Origin: JBDHTQ01 sp039808765
Lineage (GTDB): Bacteria > Pseudomonadota > Alphaproteobacteria > UBA2400
Direction: 5' to 3'
NCBI GenBank assembly: GCA_039808765.1
Contig: JBDHTQ010000011.1
Coordinates: 1-49,951 of the forward strand
Length of the DNA stretch: 49,951 nt
Position numbers and translations under genes: made by a program. Below, one piece after another: positions 8,159-17,189 of the stretch (position 1 is the stretch's first letter; each line of letters starts with the position of its first letter). Below the pieces are notes generated by a model that made no database searches, had not been told where the DNA came from, and saw nothing but the letters and a program-made list of their open reading frames with translations.

Positions 8159-9699
8159 TGCACAACTTTTTAAGTAAGACACAGACAAAAATCCAAACAC
8201 TCCAATACTGGCAAAAATTGCTTGCCGTGTTTTTAGCGGGTGCACTAACGGGCTGGGTTCAAGCCCCTCTTAGCATCTGGGTGCTACCGTTTGTAACCTT
8301 CACATTTCTTCTTTTGGTCACAGCCCCTCTTAAAGGTCCGCAGGCCTATTGGGTGGGATGGTTTTTTTGTTTTGGGTATTTTCTTTTTGGTTTGTATTGG
8401 ATCGCGAATGCTTTGTTTGTCGACATTGGCCAATTTTGGTGGGCTTTACCCTTTGCAATAGCAGGATTGCCCTCCTTGCTCGCATTCATCCAGGCCATTG
8501 GTGTTTGGGCAGCGCAGCAATGGTGCGGCGAGAATGGAAGGCAACGTGCGTTTATGCTGGCGCTGATGTGGGCACTTATGGAATGGGTGCGCGGTCATGT
8601 TTTTACGGGTTTTCCATGGTTGCTAGTGGGGCAATTTTGGGTGGACGTAGATTGGGCACGGCAGGTAGCAGCAGTGGGGGGAATCTACTTTCTTTCTCTG
8701 TGGAGCATGCTTTTGTTTGTGCTGCCGTCATATATCTTTTCATACAGGCGAACAGGGATACTTGTTCTTCTTATCCTGACGGGTAGCGCGTTTTTTTATG
8801 GTGAATATCGACTAACACGCATGGCTCAACTCGCAGCACAGGAAGAAGCGACGCCTTTAAAAATTCGAATGGTTCAACCCAACATTGATCAATCGCTGAA
8901 ACTTAATCCCGGTGCACGCGATGAAATTATTACGCGCACGATGCAAGCTGCTTACAACTCCAACCCTTTTTCGCCTGCGCCACAAGCGATAATCTGGCCA
9001 GAAACAGCCGTTCCATACCGTTTGGAAGATGATCAAACCCTGCGGGAAATATTGGCCCGGACATTACCGCCTGAAAGCCTCTTGATCACTGGCTCAATTA
9101 GAAAAAATACTGAAGGTGATTATTTTAACAGCGTAATCGTTATGGATAGTCAGGGCGTTGTGTTAGGGCATTACGATAAAGCACATTTGGTGCCGTTTGG
9201 TGAGTATATCCCTTTCCATAAATACCTGCCGTTTGACCCTGTGGCCTCGGGAAAAGATTTTTCTGCTGGCGCGGGAGCAAAAACATTGTCGCTTTTGCAA
9301 TTACCCCCCTTTGCCCCAATGATTTGCTATGAAGTCATTTTTCCCGGTGCCGTTGTGGATGAAAATAATCGCCCACACTGGATGATCAACGTCACAAATG
9401 ATGGATGGTATGGCCTTTCTCATGGTCCTTACCAGCATCTGGACATAGCGCGCATACGTGCAGTTGAGGAAGGTCTTCCCCTTGTTCGAGTCGCCAATAC
9501 CGGCATTTCAGCGGCCATCGATCAAACTGGCAAAATTATTGAGAAAATCCCCCTCAACACCATGGGCATGAAAGATGCGACAATAATACCCACAGCCTTG
9601 CCGACAATTTATAACGTCGTGGGCGATAAAGTTTTTTTTCTAGCAATTCTCGGTATCTTTTTGCTTCTCGATCAACTACGGCGTTCTAAAAAACAATAA
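8155..9699 (+). CDS. lnt: Apolipoprotein N-acyltransferase
   Basis: This 514-residue inner-membrane enzyme transfers an acyl chain to the N-terminal diacylglyceryl-cysteine of lipoproteins, the last step of lipoprotein maturation. An N-terminal block of hydrophobic segments is followed by a periplasmic carbon-nitrogen hydrolase domain. The Glu-Lys-Cys triad is visible as E283 (in IIWPETAVPY), K342 (in HYDKAHLVPFGEY) and C391 (in MICYEVIFP); a last TM helix lies near the C-terminus. Length matches the family. It overlaps the upstream GT87 gene by four bases; a second ATG directly follows the first. Confidence 0.95.
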   Translation: MMHNFLSKTQTKIQTLQYWQKLLAVFLAGALTGWVQAPLSIWVLPFVTFTFLLLVTAPLKGPQAYWVGWFFCFGYFLFGLYWIANALFVDIGQFWWALPFAIAGLPSLLAFIQAIGVWAAQQWCGENGRQRAFMLALMWALMEWVRGHVFTGFPWLLVGQFWVDVDWARQVAAVGGIYFLSLWSMLLFVLPSYIFSYRRTGILVLLILTGSAFFYGEYRLTRMAQLAAQEEATPLKIRMVQPNIDQSLKLNPGARDEIITRTMQAAYNSNPFSPAPQAIIWPETAVPYRLEDDQTLREILARTLPPESLLITGSIRKNTEGDYFNSVIVMDSQGVVLGHYDKAHLVPFGEYIPFHKYLPFDPVASGKDFSAGAGAKTLSLLQLPPFAPMICYEVIFPGAVVDENNRPHWMINVTNDGWYGLSHGPYQHLDIARIRAVEEGLPLVRVANTGISAAIDQTGKIIEKIPLNTMGMKDATIIPTALPTIYNVVGDKVFFLAILGIFLLLDQLRRSKKQ

Positions 9700-9802
9700 T
9701 AAAGTATATTCCATGTTATAAATAGAGTAGCCAACAGGTACCTTTTGTTTGTATAGCATTAGTTCGTTACTAGCCCTTACGTTACATGAGTATGACATCA
9801 CA

Positions 9803-10246
9803 ATGACCCAAGCAAGCGCGCGGACGAATTATTTGACGCCACATCCGATTGATTTGTATGTCGGACAGCGTCTTCGTGCGCAGCGCATTATGATGGGCAT
9901 GAGCCAAGAAAAACTCGCCCTTGCAGTGGGCATTACCTTTCAACAAGTTCAAAAATACGAGCGTGGGGTTAACCGCGTTAGTGCTAGTCGGCTTTATGAG
10001 TTTAGCCAAGCGCTGGGTATTCATGTGGGATATTTTTTTGAAGGCTATGAAGAAAGTACAACTCCCGTGCAGGGACTTAGCGAGGACAGTGCCACTTTCA
10101 TTGCCAAAGATGATGAAAGCCGTGAAGTACTTGACCTTATTCGTATTTACAAGGGCATTCACAATCATGCCGTACGTCGGCAAGTCATCAGCCTTGTTCG
10201 ATCGGTGGCGGCCTCTGTTGATGAAAAGGAAGCTCTGATTGTTTAA
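9803..10246 (+). CDS. XRE-family HTH transcriptional regulator
   Basis: This 147-residue DNA-binding regulator has an N-terminal helix-turn-helix (about residues 22-75): VGQRLRAQRIMMGMSQEKLA, then VGITFQQVQKYERGVNRVSASRLYEF. That is the usual Cro/CI-type pattern of short alphaproteobacterial XRE regulators. The C-terminal half is acidic, then helical (VLDLIRIYKGIHNHAVRRQV), and probably dimerises. I chose the ATG at 9803 because the longer frame starts with a TTG and an unrelated-looking peptide. It follows lnt with a 103-bp gap and is convergent with atpC. Its target genes cannot be predicted. Confidence 0.88.
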   Translation: MTQASARTNYLTPHPIDLYVGQRLRAQRIMMGMSQEKLALAVGITFQQVQKYERGVNRVSASRLYEFSQALGIHVGYFFEGYEESTTPVQGLSEDSATFIAKDDESREVLDLIRIYKGIHNHAVRRQVISLVRSVAASVDEKEALIV

Positions 10247-10348
10247 TTTTAATCCCTTAATGACAGTGCAGGGATCATAATCCAGAGCACGCCAAGGCAA
10301 AACAATCAGGGTTAGCCAGTTTTTTTCTTAACCTCGCCCTTAAACCCT

Positions 10349-10366
10349 ACTCATCTTAAGATGAGT
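10349..10366. repeat. 18-bp perfect palindrome over the atpC stop codon
   Basis: ACTCATCTTAAGATGAGT is fully self-complementary with no loop. Its central TTAA contains the atpC stop codon (10356-10358, reverse strand). It lies at the convergent end between the XRE regulator and atpC. There is no T-tract typical of an intrinsic terminator directly beside it. Confidence 0.8.
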
Positions 10367-10817
10367 GCGATTCGCGTTGGGCGTATTGGGAAGCACTCAC
10401 GGCCTCAGCTGCCGTAAGACGCGCTTGAGCGATGTTAAGCGCAGACATAACTTCATTTTTCTTGACTGCGTCAGGTGCGTGTTCAAAGGCAAGCTTGGCT
10501 TCATCAAAAGCGCTTTTTGCATCAGCTAAATTAATCTCAGAAACAGGTTGGCCAACCTCAGCCAAGATAATGCAGTGCTGTTCCCCCATCTCAACCACAC
10601 CACCCGTGATAAAGAATTTTTCTTCTGCTCCATTAGTTTGATCGTCTTGGCGCACGCGAACCACGCCAGGACGCAATTGCGAAACCAACGGTGCATGGCC
10701 TGATAAAATACCGATATCGCCATGAATACCCGGCACCGTGACCATCGTCGCTTCGCCTGCGATCAACACACGCTCAGGCGCAACGAAATCAAGCAGGAAA
10801 GTTGATGACACAGCCAT
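10356..10817 (-). CDS. atpC: ATP synthase F1 epsilon subunit
   Basis: The 153-residue epsilon subunit belongs to the central stalk of the F1Fo ATP synthase. The N-terminal beta-sandwich is recognisable from FDFVAPERVL-type wording (here LLDFVAPERVLIAGEATMV), VPGIHGDIGILSGHAPLVS and FFITGGVVEM. A C-terminal helical hairpin carries the coupling and inhibitory function (LADAKSAFDEAKLAFEHA, then ALNIAQARLTAAEAV). The ATG at 10817 has GGGAG 9 nt upstream; an earlier in-frame start at 10838 is less likely. Unusually, the upstream same-strand neighbour is a small exported protein, not atpD. Confidence 0.93.
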   Translation of the reverse strand: MAVSSTFLLDFVAPERVLIAGEATMVTVPGIHGDIGILSGHAPLVSQLRPGVVRVRQDDQTNGAEEKFFITGGVVEMGEQHCIILAEVGQPVSEINLADAKSAFDEAKLAFEHAPDAVKKNEVMSALNIAQARLTAAEAVSASQYAQRESHSS

Positions 10818-10934
10818 GGATAAAGCTCCCAAATGCAAACACGCGCGACGGCGAACAAACGATTTTTAGCCTGCACTGAACACAATGAAAAGAAAAAATT
10901 TTTCCTGATGGCAGACTCTCATTAGCATGCGTGA

Positions 10935-11438
10935 TTAAGGTTTATCGCGATAAGGGAACGTTTGCAAAGACTTAGGACCTAAATCAGTTTTCCCTAAATT
11001 GGTTTGATCAATCGCTGCCCCTAGTGTTTCGGGCACAGCTTTGCTTTTATCGCCCAAGGTGCTATTTCCTTTATCGTAACTAACACGCTCAACATCGCAG
11101 CTGCCTCCCTCAGCGAGGCATTGCATTTTGGCTTTTAGCAGAGCAGCACTGCTTGTATCAAAACCACAACTCACGCCACGACGAAAATCATGATCAGAAC
11201 CAACGTACGCAAACCATCCCGACTGGCGGCACGAGAGTAACACCGTTGGATGCGGCCCCACGTATGCATGCATCAGATTGGTTGCCTCTTCAATTGACGC
11301 CCCGCGTGCCCAGTGCGTGAGTGGATAGCCATTTTGTGTGCTTTCAGCCCAAACAAGCGCCGCAGAGGCAGGCTTGGCTTGAAGACCAAAGAGACACACC
11401 ATCATTAAGACAGAAGCAAAACGTAGAGGAAACGTCAT
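10935..11438 (-). CDS. Small exported protein of unknown function
   Basis: The product is 167 residues with a clear signal peptide (FASVLMMVCLFGLQAKPASA, cleavage near residue 26). The mature part has four cysteines (LLSCRQSGW, VSCGFDT, AKMQCLAEGGSCDVERVSY), enough for two periplasmic disulphides, and a charged, low-complexity C-terminus. The layout resembles small DUF4189-like secreted proteins, but the similarity is too weak to name it. It is on the same strand as atpC, with a 117-bp gap, and may share a transcript. Confidence 0.7.
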   Translation of the reverse strand: MTFPLRFASVLMMVCLFGLQAKPASAALVWAESTQNGYPLTHWARGASIEEATNLMHAYVGPHPTVLLSCRQSGWFAYVGSDHDFRRGVSCGFDTSSAALLKAKMQCLAEGGSCDVERVSYDKGNSTLGDKSKAVPETLGAAIDQTNLGKTDLGPKSLQTFPYRDKP

Positions 11439-11555
11439 GAGGCACCCTTTTCACTTAGCACGTTTAATCACACGCTAATATGACGCAAAACAACCGTTCT
11501 GCCAATGCGCGGAAAGCATTTTTCATTTAACGTAATGATTTTATAGAAGATAAAT

Positions 11556-11762
11556 TTATGGTGTGCTTTTATCGCCCTGATTGGCTTTTTGGCTCATGGT
11601 TTTAAGATGGCAAGCAGACTCCGTTGCCCCCAAAGCCAAAGCATGTGCGATTAAAGCCCCCCGCAAAGAAGAAGAGTCGTCGCAAATCGCCTGCAAAACA
11701 GCCAGCACATCGTCGTGTTCGCCGTTGCGGGGATACCCCAGATGGTTGATCGTCTTACTCAT
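11556..11762 (-). CDS. Short hypothetical protein (68 aa)
   Basis: This 68-residue ORF starts with ATG at 11762 and lies between two same-strand genes. The sequence is mostly helical (VLAVLQAICDDSSSLRGALIAHALALGA) with two cysteines. No domain is recognised. A downstream position after the glycosyltransferase gene (55-bp gap) and plausible alphaproteobacterial codon use favour a real gene, but I see no convincing Shine-Dalgarno sequence. Confidence 0.45.
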   Translation of the reverse strand: MSKTINHLGYPRNGEHDDVLAVLQAICDDSSSLRGALIAHALALGATESACHLKTMSQKANQGDKSTP

Positions 11763-11817
11763 GCCAAATATTATAGCAGTCAGCGCTTAAAGGGCCGTTA
11801 AGACAGAGTGATCTTTT

Positions 11818-12546
11818 CTACTTCCAGTAATTTAAAATCCAGCGAGCTGGACGCATAAAATGATGGCCCTTGTAAACCCAGCGTGTTGCCGCTTCGGGCG
11901 GGTTTGGTTCACCCGTAAAGGCCAGAAGACGCGCACCCTTTGGCAGTTTAGCGGGAAGAATAAGCTTAAGCAGCCCTTTAGGAAGGCAATGCTTTTTAAA
12001 GCTTTTACACCATTCTTCTGGCCACCAGACCAACCCATCGGCCTTATCAATACGGTCTGAAACAAACGTCTGGCTGTTACGGTAAACGCTGGTAACGGCA
12101 TTGGGATTGGCATTAAATTCTTCAAAAACAGCAGCATGCTTGCCAATTTCATAACGAAATGCGGTGGTATTGCCCACACGGCGCTCTGGGTGTGTCCAGT
12201 TATGAATCACACAGAAACGGCCGGGCTCGTAGCTGAAAAAGGGATCAAGACTGCCTGTAATCACCACATCAAGGTCAAGAAAGAGGGTTGGCCCTTCCAG
12301 ATCGGCTAACGTTGGAGAATAGAGGGAGATTTTACGCCAGCCTTGGGTTGAAGGGCGGTCACTCGGCAAGTTACACGGTGGCAGGGGGCGCACTTCTATA
12401 GCGGCATCCAGCCCTGTAGCATCATCGGTAAAGCACACAAAGCGATGTGGTAAAGTCAGATGACGCTCAACCATGTGATAGAGGATATTGGCATATTCGG
12501 GTCCGTATTTTTGACCCCATTTCATGCAGATTACATTAACCGTCAC
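11818..12546 (-). CDS. Glycosyltransferase-like protein (GT8/GT-A type fold)
   Basis: This 242-residue cytoplasmic protein has the layout of short GT-A glycosyltransferases. The N-terminal strand VNVICMKWGQKYGPEYANIL is followed by RFVCFTDDATGL and the metal-binding DxD-type motif LFLDLDVVITGSLDP (about residues 88-102). The late segment AATRWVYKGHH resembles the C-terminal substrate region of these enzymes. No TM helix is seen. It could glycosylate a lipid or polysaccharide precursor; donor and acceptor are unknown. It lies 78 bp downstream of the degenerate HD-GYP gene on the same strand. Confidence 0.7.
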   Translation of the reverse strand: MTVNVICMKWGQKYGPEYANILYHMVERHLTLPHRFVCFTDDATGLDAAIEVRPLPPCNLPSDRPSTQGWRKISLYSPTLADLEGPTLFLDLDVVITGSLDPFFSYEPGRFCVIHNWTHPERRVGNTTAFRYEIGKHAAVFEEFNANPNAVTSVYRNSQTFVSDRIDKADGLVWWPEEWCKSFKKHCLPKGLLKLILPAKLPKGARLLAFTGEPNPPEAATRWVYKGHHFMRPARWILNYWK

Positions 12547-12624
12547 AACTTATTCTCCTTAATGCGGCATCTTAAAAGGCCCACTCATTCAGGCGCCCCT
12601 GCACTGCTTACCCAACTTAGCGCA

Positions 12625-14814
12625 TTAGCGCAACCACGGATTATCAGTACCAAGTGTAGAAATGTCTGGGGGTGGTGCCATAATCTCCCATTCGTCCCGT
12701 CCACCTTTATTATCAAGATAATTGACCAGTGCCGCGATCACCGCGCGGTCATATGCGCGATCAACCTGTTTAAACAGAATGTCTATGGCCGTATCTAACG
12801 CCATACCTGAGCGATGGGCACGCGGGCTGATAAGAGCAACGAAGGCATTGGCAACCGACACGATTCGGGCGCTGACAAGAATTTGATCCCCTTGAAAACC
12901 ATTAGGAAAACCACTGCCATCGACTTTTTCTTGAATCTGGCGCAACGTTTCTATAACAGGACCGTCGAAAGAAATGGGGCTTAAAATTTCAGCTGAAGAA
13001 AGAAGTGAATCACGCACCACTTTTAGCTCAGCTTCATCCAAAGCCGTTTCTTTGGTCAACAACTGCGCAGGCACAAGCAACTTCCCGAAGTTGAGCAACG
13101 CGCCTGCCATCTCAACGGCATCGCGCATTGTTCCATCTAACCCCATTTCAACGGCGATTTGGCGAGAAAGGCGCGCAACACGGCTAGAATGCTCAGCCGC
13201 ATAAGGGTCACGGCGATCAACAACCGCGATCATCGCATCCACAACACCACGCAAAATTTTTTCACGTTTTTCGCGCTCTTTAACCAAATCGGTAATGTCG
13301 TCTTCCACAATCAATGTGCCATGGCTGATGGGATGATCAGGTCCTAGACTATTATCCTGTACGGGAATATGCTGCGTTTGAACGACGCGTAACGCAGTCG
13401 GAGCAGGCACCTCTTCGCCATTTTCCGCAGGCGGCACGACAGGCTCAATACGTTCAATTACAAAGATCGGACGATTGGAAATTTCTGCTTCATGAGCACG
13501 TTTGCTCAAGCGACGTGCGGCCTCAGCACCGACAGCCGAGGCCAACGGTTTACCCAACATATCTTCAGCAGACATGCCCATATCACGCGCAAGGGTGGCA
13601 TTGGCAAAACGCACACGTCCATCCGCATCGATCAAAAGAATATGATTATGCTGGGAATCAGTAACCAATTTCATCAAGCGCCCCTGAAAATCAAAACGAC
13701 GCGCAAGTGACGCATACTCAAGTGCTTTTTCAGAGGCAACCTTCGCCGCACCACGACGCCATGTGCCATACAAAAGCCCCAAGATGGCAAGCAGAATGAG
13801 TAAAAAAATCGCTTTTTGGTAGAGCAGGTTTTTCTCGGTCTGGTGCATAAGCTCGTTGTAATTCACTTGATAAGACACCGTCCACGGTGTGCCTGAAACC
13901 ATGCGGCTTACAGCAATTGTCCATTCTCCACCATGATTGATTCCTTCAGTAAACTGTCCGGGATTTATAACAGACTTAACCTCAACCATGCTATCTTTTG
14001 ATAGATCGAACTGGCGTGACAACGCCGGCCCCCCGTCAAAGGGTGAGAGAACACGAACCTGATTGGCATTCTTTTCCAATAACAAAACCTGCCCGCTTTT
14101 CAGTACAGTGCCCGGCTGCCCCAGAAGCGGCCAAAGCTCGCCTTCGACCAACTTTACACCCAGCACCATTGCAACACGTTCGCTTTCATTGGCGCCACCA
14201 TTAATGCCGAAGATCGGCTGCGCAAATCCAACATAAATTTGTCCGTCTTTGCCTTTAAAAAGATCAAGTACCGATGATGTTTCAACCGTATAGTTCTTAA
14301 CAAATGTTTTTACTGCTTCTTCAGACGACGGAAACAAGCCAACATTGACCATCATGCTGCCATCTTTAGCGAAGATCGCCATCCCGCTTTCTGAGGTGGG
14401 CTGCACATTGGCTTCCACCTGTTGAGAGACATCAGGGGGTAAAAAATTATGTTCGCGCGCGAGGTCTGCCAACCAGTTACGTAAATATCCCCGACTGGAA
14501 AGGTCCAAATCTGCGGACGGCTCCTGTATTTGTGTCACGCTCATGCGCACATCTTGGTCATGCGCGAATTTTTGCAATACAGCGTGCTGCTGTCGCACCC
14601 AGTTTGCAACGGCATCACTGCGCACATCACTTACCCCGCTCATCACCCGCTGCACACCCAGCAATGCTGTCTCACGTTGAGAAATCGCATAATGCGCAAT
14701 CAAGACCAAACCAAGGATGGTTAGACAGAGCAAAATAACCAACCCCACCAAATAAGGCTTTTTGGGCGGCATCGTGCTTTTGAGAACATCATCCGGGGTG
14801 AGAGAAAAAGTCAT
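12625..14814 (-). CDS. Membrane receptor with sensor, PAS and degenerate HD-GYP domain
   Basis: The product is 729 residues. One TM helix (about 20-43) is followed by a roughly 280-residue periplasmic sensor, a second TM helix (LFLLILLAILGLLYG-type, near 340), and a PAS domain (HNHILLIDADGRVRFANATLARD). A linker helix then leads to an HD-GYP-like domain. HD-GYP proteins hydrolyse c-di-GMP, but here the hallmark residues are changed. HD is replaced by NF (N575-F576 in ALLNFGKLLVP), the HHE motif by IQE (627-629), and GYP by GFP (635-637). The aspartates of the VADxxDAL motif have become N and V. H542 in EHSSRVAR remains. The protein is therefore probably not a phosphodiesterase but a receptor or scaffold. 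It is divergent from the BTLCP protease gene across 190 bp. Confidence 0.85.
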   Translation of the reverse strand: MTFSLTPDDVLKSTMPPKKPYLVGLVILLCLTILGLVLIAHYAISQRETALLGVQRVMSGVSDVRSDAVANWVRQQHAVLQKFAHDQDVRMSVTQIQEPSADLDLSSRGYLRNWLADLAREHNFLPPDVSQQVEANVQPTSESGMAIFAKDGSMMVNVGLFPSSEEAVKTFVKNYTVETSSVLDLFKGKDGQIYVGFAQPIFGINGGANESERVAMVLGVKLVEGELWPLLGQPGTVLKSGQVLLLEKNANQVRVLSPFDGGPALSRQFDLSKDSMVEVKSVINPGQFTEGINHGGEWTIAVSRMVSGTPWTVSYQVNYNELMHQTEKNLLYQKAIFLLILLAILGLLYGTWRRGAAKVASEKALEYASLARRFDFQGRLMKLVTDSQHNHILLIDADGRVRFANATLARDMGMSAEDMLGKPLASAVGAEAARRLSKRAHEAEISNRPIFVIERIEPVVPPAENGEEVPAPTALRVVQTQHIPVQDNSLGPDHPISHGTLIVEDDITDLVKEREKREKILRGVVDAMIAVVDRRDPYAAEHSSRVARLSRQIAVEMGLDGTMRDAVEMAGALLNFGKLLVPAQLLTKETALDEAELKVVRDSLLSSAEILSPISFDGPVIETLRQIQEKVDGSGFPNGFQGDQILVSARIVSVANAFVALISPRAHRSGMALDTAIDILFKQVDRAYDRAVIAALVNYLDNKGGRDEWEIMAPPPDISTLGTDNPWLR

Positions 14815-15004
14815 GGTCCGTCCTTATCTAAAGCACAAGAAAAAGCGGGCAGAGATAAAAAATATGCCTCTGAACTCCTTTATCATCCGCAGCTTAGGGA
14901 ACACAATGCCGTTTTTTTTGCCTGTTGTAAACCAAGGCTTAAGAGGAAATGTGCATTATAGGGTTATGAGCCTGTTAACTCTAAATTTTGAAAAATTTTT
15001 AACC

Positions 15005-15670
15005 ATGAACACAAAAAAACTCATCCTGCTGCTGGCTTTGATTCTCGCCGCCTCTTCCCCCGCCCACGCAGGGGCAAAAACAGCGAATTATAACCTTTTT
15101 GGCAGCTCTGAAATTCACTCCAACTCACTCGCCCCCTTCACCAACTGGACGGGAATGTTGGCACGTTTTCAACAAAACGTGCGTTTAGGGAAGCAGTTAT
15201 GCAACAGCGATGGTGAGGGACAAACCAATTGCTCTTGGACAGAGTGGCAAAACCTTATTACACGCGTCCGTAACTTGCCCGCCATGGATCAGCTGCGTGA
15301 GGTCAACAGCCTTATGAACAGAAAACATTACACCCTTGACCGCAATAACTGGGGCAAAGAAGACTATTGGGAAACTGTATTCGAATTTATGCGCAAAAAC
15401 GGCGATTGCGAAGATTATTCGATCGCAAAATATGTCACCCTGCGCGCGCTTGGATGGCCTGCAAATAGCTTGCGAATTGTTATCCTTCACGATAACAAGC
15501 TCGACCTGAATCATGCGGTGCTTGCGGCCTATATGGACGACGGCATCTACATCGGTGATAACCAGATCAACACGATTGCCCGCGCAGAAAACATTCACCA
15601 CTACCGCCCCATATACTCGCTCAATGAGCAAGGCTGGTGGTTACATCGCCCCCCTGTCGCCAGCAGATAA
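15005..15670 (+). CDS. BTLCP transglutaminase-like cysteine protease (LapG-like), exported
   Basis: The product is 221 residues from the ATG at 15005, which opens a good signal peptide (LILLLALILAASSPAHA). The longer frame from 14762 lies in the divergent promoter region and lacks signal features. The mature protein is a bacterial transglutaminase-like cysteine proteinase (PF06035). The catalytic Cys is in NGDCEDYSIAKYVTLRALGW, the His in LDLNHAVLAAY, and the Asp in IYIGDNQ. LapG, the characterised member, cleaves surface adhesins in the periplasm under control of the c-di-GMP receptor LapD. No adhesin or lapD gene is in the window, but two degenerate c-di-GMP-type domain proteins flank this gene. 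Confidence 0.88.
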   Translation: MNTKKLILLLALILAASSPAHAGAKTANYNLFGSSEIHSNSLAPFTNWTGMLARFQQNVRLGKQLCNSDGEGQTNCSWTEWQNLITRVRNLPAMDQLREVNSLMNRKHYTLDRNNWGKEDYWETVFEFMRKNGDCEDYSIAKYVTLRALGWPANSLRIVILHDNKLDLNHAVLAAYMDDGIYIGDNQINTIARAENIHHYRPIYSLNEQGWWLHRPPVASR

Positions 15671-15887
15671 ACCAAGCTATCTCTGCCTTTTCCAATGATC
15701 AGGCTTGACCTGTGCCACATTCATCTTCTGTAAAGGTTTTCCCCCTACCGTGTAGAGAGGCAGGGTAGAATGAGGCAAGGCATTGTAAAGCAATCGATTG
15801 AGGCGGCAAAATCGCTGAGAAATTCGACTAGACCTCCCTTTCAGTCCTGCTAGAATGAGCAGGAAAAAATCAACCACAGAGGGCATA

Positions 15888-17189
15888 ATGGCGGCAGGAA
15901 CAGGTTCAGGGAACGATAAAAACACCAGTTGGCCGCCCAACCCACAGGAAAACGCGCCCCCCAGTGCTGAATACGCGCTTTATGATTATGCCGAACGACT
16001 GGAAAAACATCGCCGCGGTCGCACAGCAATTCACATCCACCTTTCAAAACTTCAACCCCACAACCGCCGCGACCATCACATTCGCATTGCCACCAACACG
16101 TTTGAAAGTCTGGTGCGCTACTTTGATGGCCAGTTGTTTGTTCTAAGAAACAACGATATCATTTTCGTCGCGCGTGATGTGCCTGTTGAAAAAATTGATG
16201 ATGCGGTCTTGCGCTTGCGTTACCTTTTTTCGGAAGATCCCTTAGCGCAGTATGCCGATCAAGAAGGTGGCGATGTGGGATTTTGCACGTGGTATTTACT
16301 TGAACGCGACTACCCGCGTTTTTTAGCCCTCTCTCGGCATTTTTATGAACGTTCCATGGTGGTACACGCCGAAAAAAGACTGAAAGAGGCTTCCACTGGC
16401 ACACCTGTTACCGAAAAGAAACCGCTTGGCCCAACACAATTGGGTCGGCTTGAAGAAGCCCTGCAGCACGCCAATCTGGTTAATTTGATTCGCAACCAAC
16501 CCGTTTGCGCCTATGCGCGTGGCGTGCCCCCGAAAGCAATTTTCCATGAGTTGTATGTATCGATTGCTGAATTGGAAGATGCGCTGATTCCAGGGGTTCA
16601 AATCTCATCCAATCGCTGGTTGTTTCAGTATCTCACGCTCACACTGGACAAACGAATGTTAGCCCATCTTGAGCACGAAACCCAACACTTGGAACGGGCC
16701 TTTTCGATCAACTTGAACATATCGACGGTGCTGTCGCCGGATTTCCATAAATTCGATCAGAACATATCCTCGAATTTGCGGGGTCGATTGGTGATTGAAT
16801 TCCAGAAAATGGATGTTTTCTCCGATATGGGTGCATACTTGTTTGCGCGTGATTATCTGCACGATCGCGGTTATCGCGTTTGCCTTGATGGGTTAACGCA
16901 TTTAACATTGCCCTACATGGACCGCGACCGCTTGGGCCTTGATATGATGAAAATGTATTGGAGCCCTGAGTTGATCAGTTTGAAAAACAGTGAAACGTTC
17001 ATCCGACTGCGCGCGAACGTGGGATCAGGGGGGCCGACCCGCATCATTCTCAGCCGTTGCGATAACGAAGATGCGATTGAGTGCGGACAGGAATTGGGTA
17101 TTAATATGTTTCAGGGCCGTGCCATGGATTTGATTTTGTCCAATTCAACGGTAACCTATGACAACCGACAACCGAAACCAGCGCGTTAG
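15888..17189 (+). CDS. Cytoplasmic protein with degenerate EAL-like domain
   Basis: The product is 433 residues from the ATG at 15888, preceded by GAGGG at 5 nt; an in-frame ATG at 15855 lacks such a site. The C-terminal half follows the EAL phosphodiesterase layout without its catalytic residues. FSINLNISTVLSPDF (from residue 272) corresponds to the SINLS strand, LVIEFQKMDVF to the ExTE strand, and YRVCLDGLTHLTLPYMD to the LDDFGTG loop. The end, NMFQGRAMD, matches QGY-type endings. The EAL triplet and the DDFGTG aspartates are missing. No TM segment or signal peptide is seen. It may bind c-di-GMP or only proteins. The stop overlaps the next gene by 32 bp, so the two are probably co-translated. 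It lies 217 bp after the LapG-like protease gene. Confidence 0.7.
   Translation: MAAGTGSGNDKNTSWPPNPQENAPPSAEYALYDYAERLEKHRRGRTAIHIHLSKLQPHNRRDHHIRIATNTFESLVRYFDGQLFVLRNNDIIFVARDVPVEKIDDAVLRLRYLFSEDPLAQYADQEGGDVGFCTWYLLERDYPRFLALSRHFYERSMVVHAEKRLKEASTGTPVTEKKPLGPTQLGRLEEALQHANLVNLIRNQPVCAYARGVPPKAIFHELYVSIAELEDALIPGVQISSNRWLFQYLTLTLDKRMLAHLEHETQHLERAFSINLNISTVLSPDFHKFDQNISSNLRGRLVIEFQKMDVFSDMGAYLFARDYLHDRGYRVCLDGLTHLTLPYMDRDRLGLDMMKMYWSPELISLKNSETFIRLRANVGSGGPTRIILSRCDNEDAIECGQELGINMFQGRAMDLILSNSTVTYDNRQPKPAR

Noticed and set aside
9782..10300. 172-residue reverse ORF opposite the XRE regulator
   Set aside because: The forward frame has a clear helix-turn-helix; the reverse frame has no recognisable features.
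14762..15004. N-terminal extension of the BTLCP protease frame
   Set aside because: It covers the divergent promoter region and puts the signal peptide 81 residues into the protein; the ATG at 15005 is far more likely.
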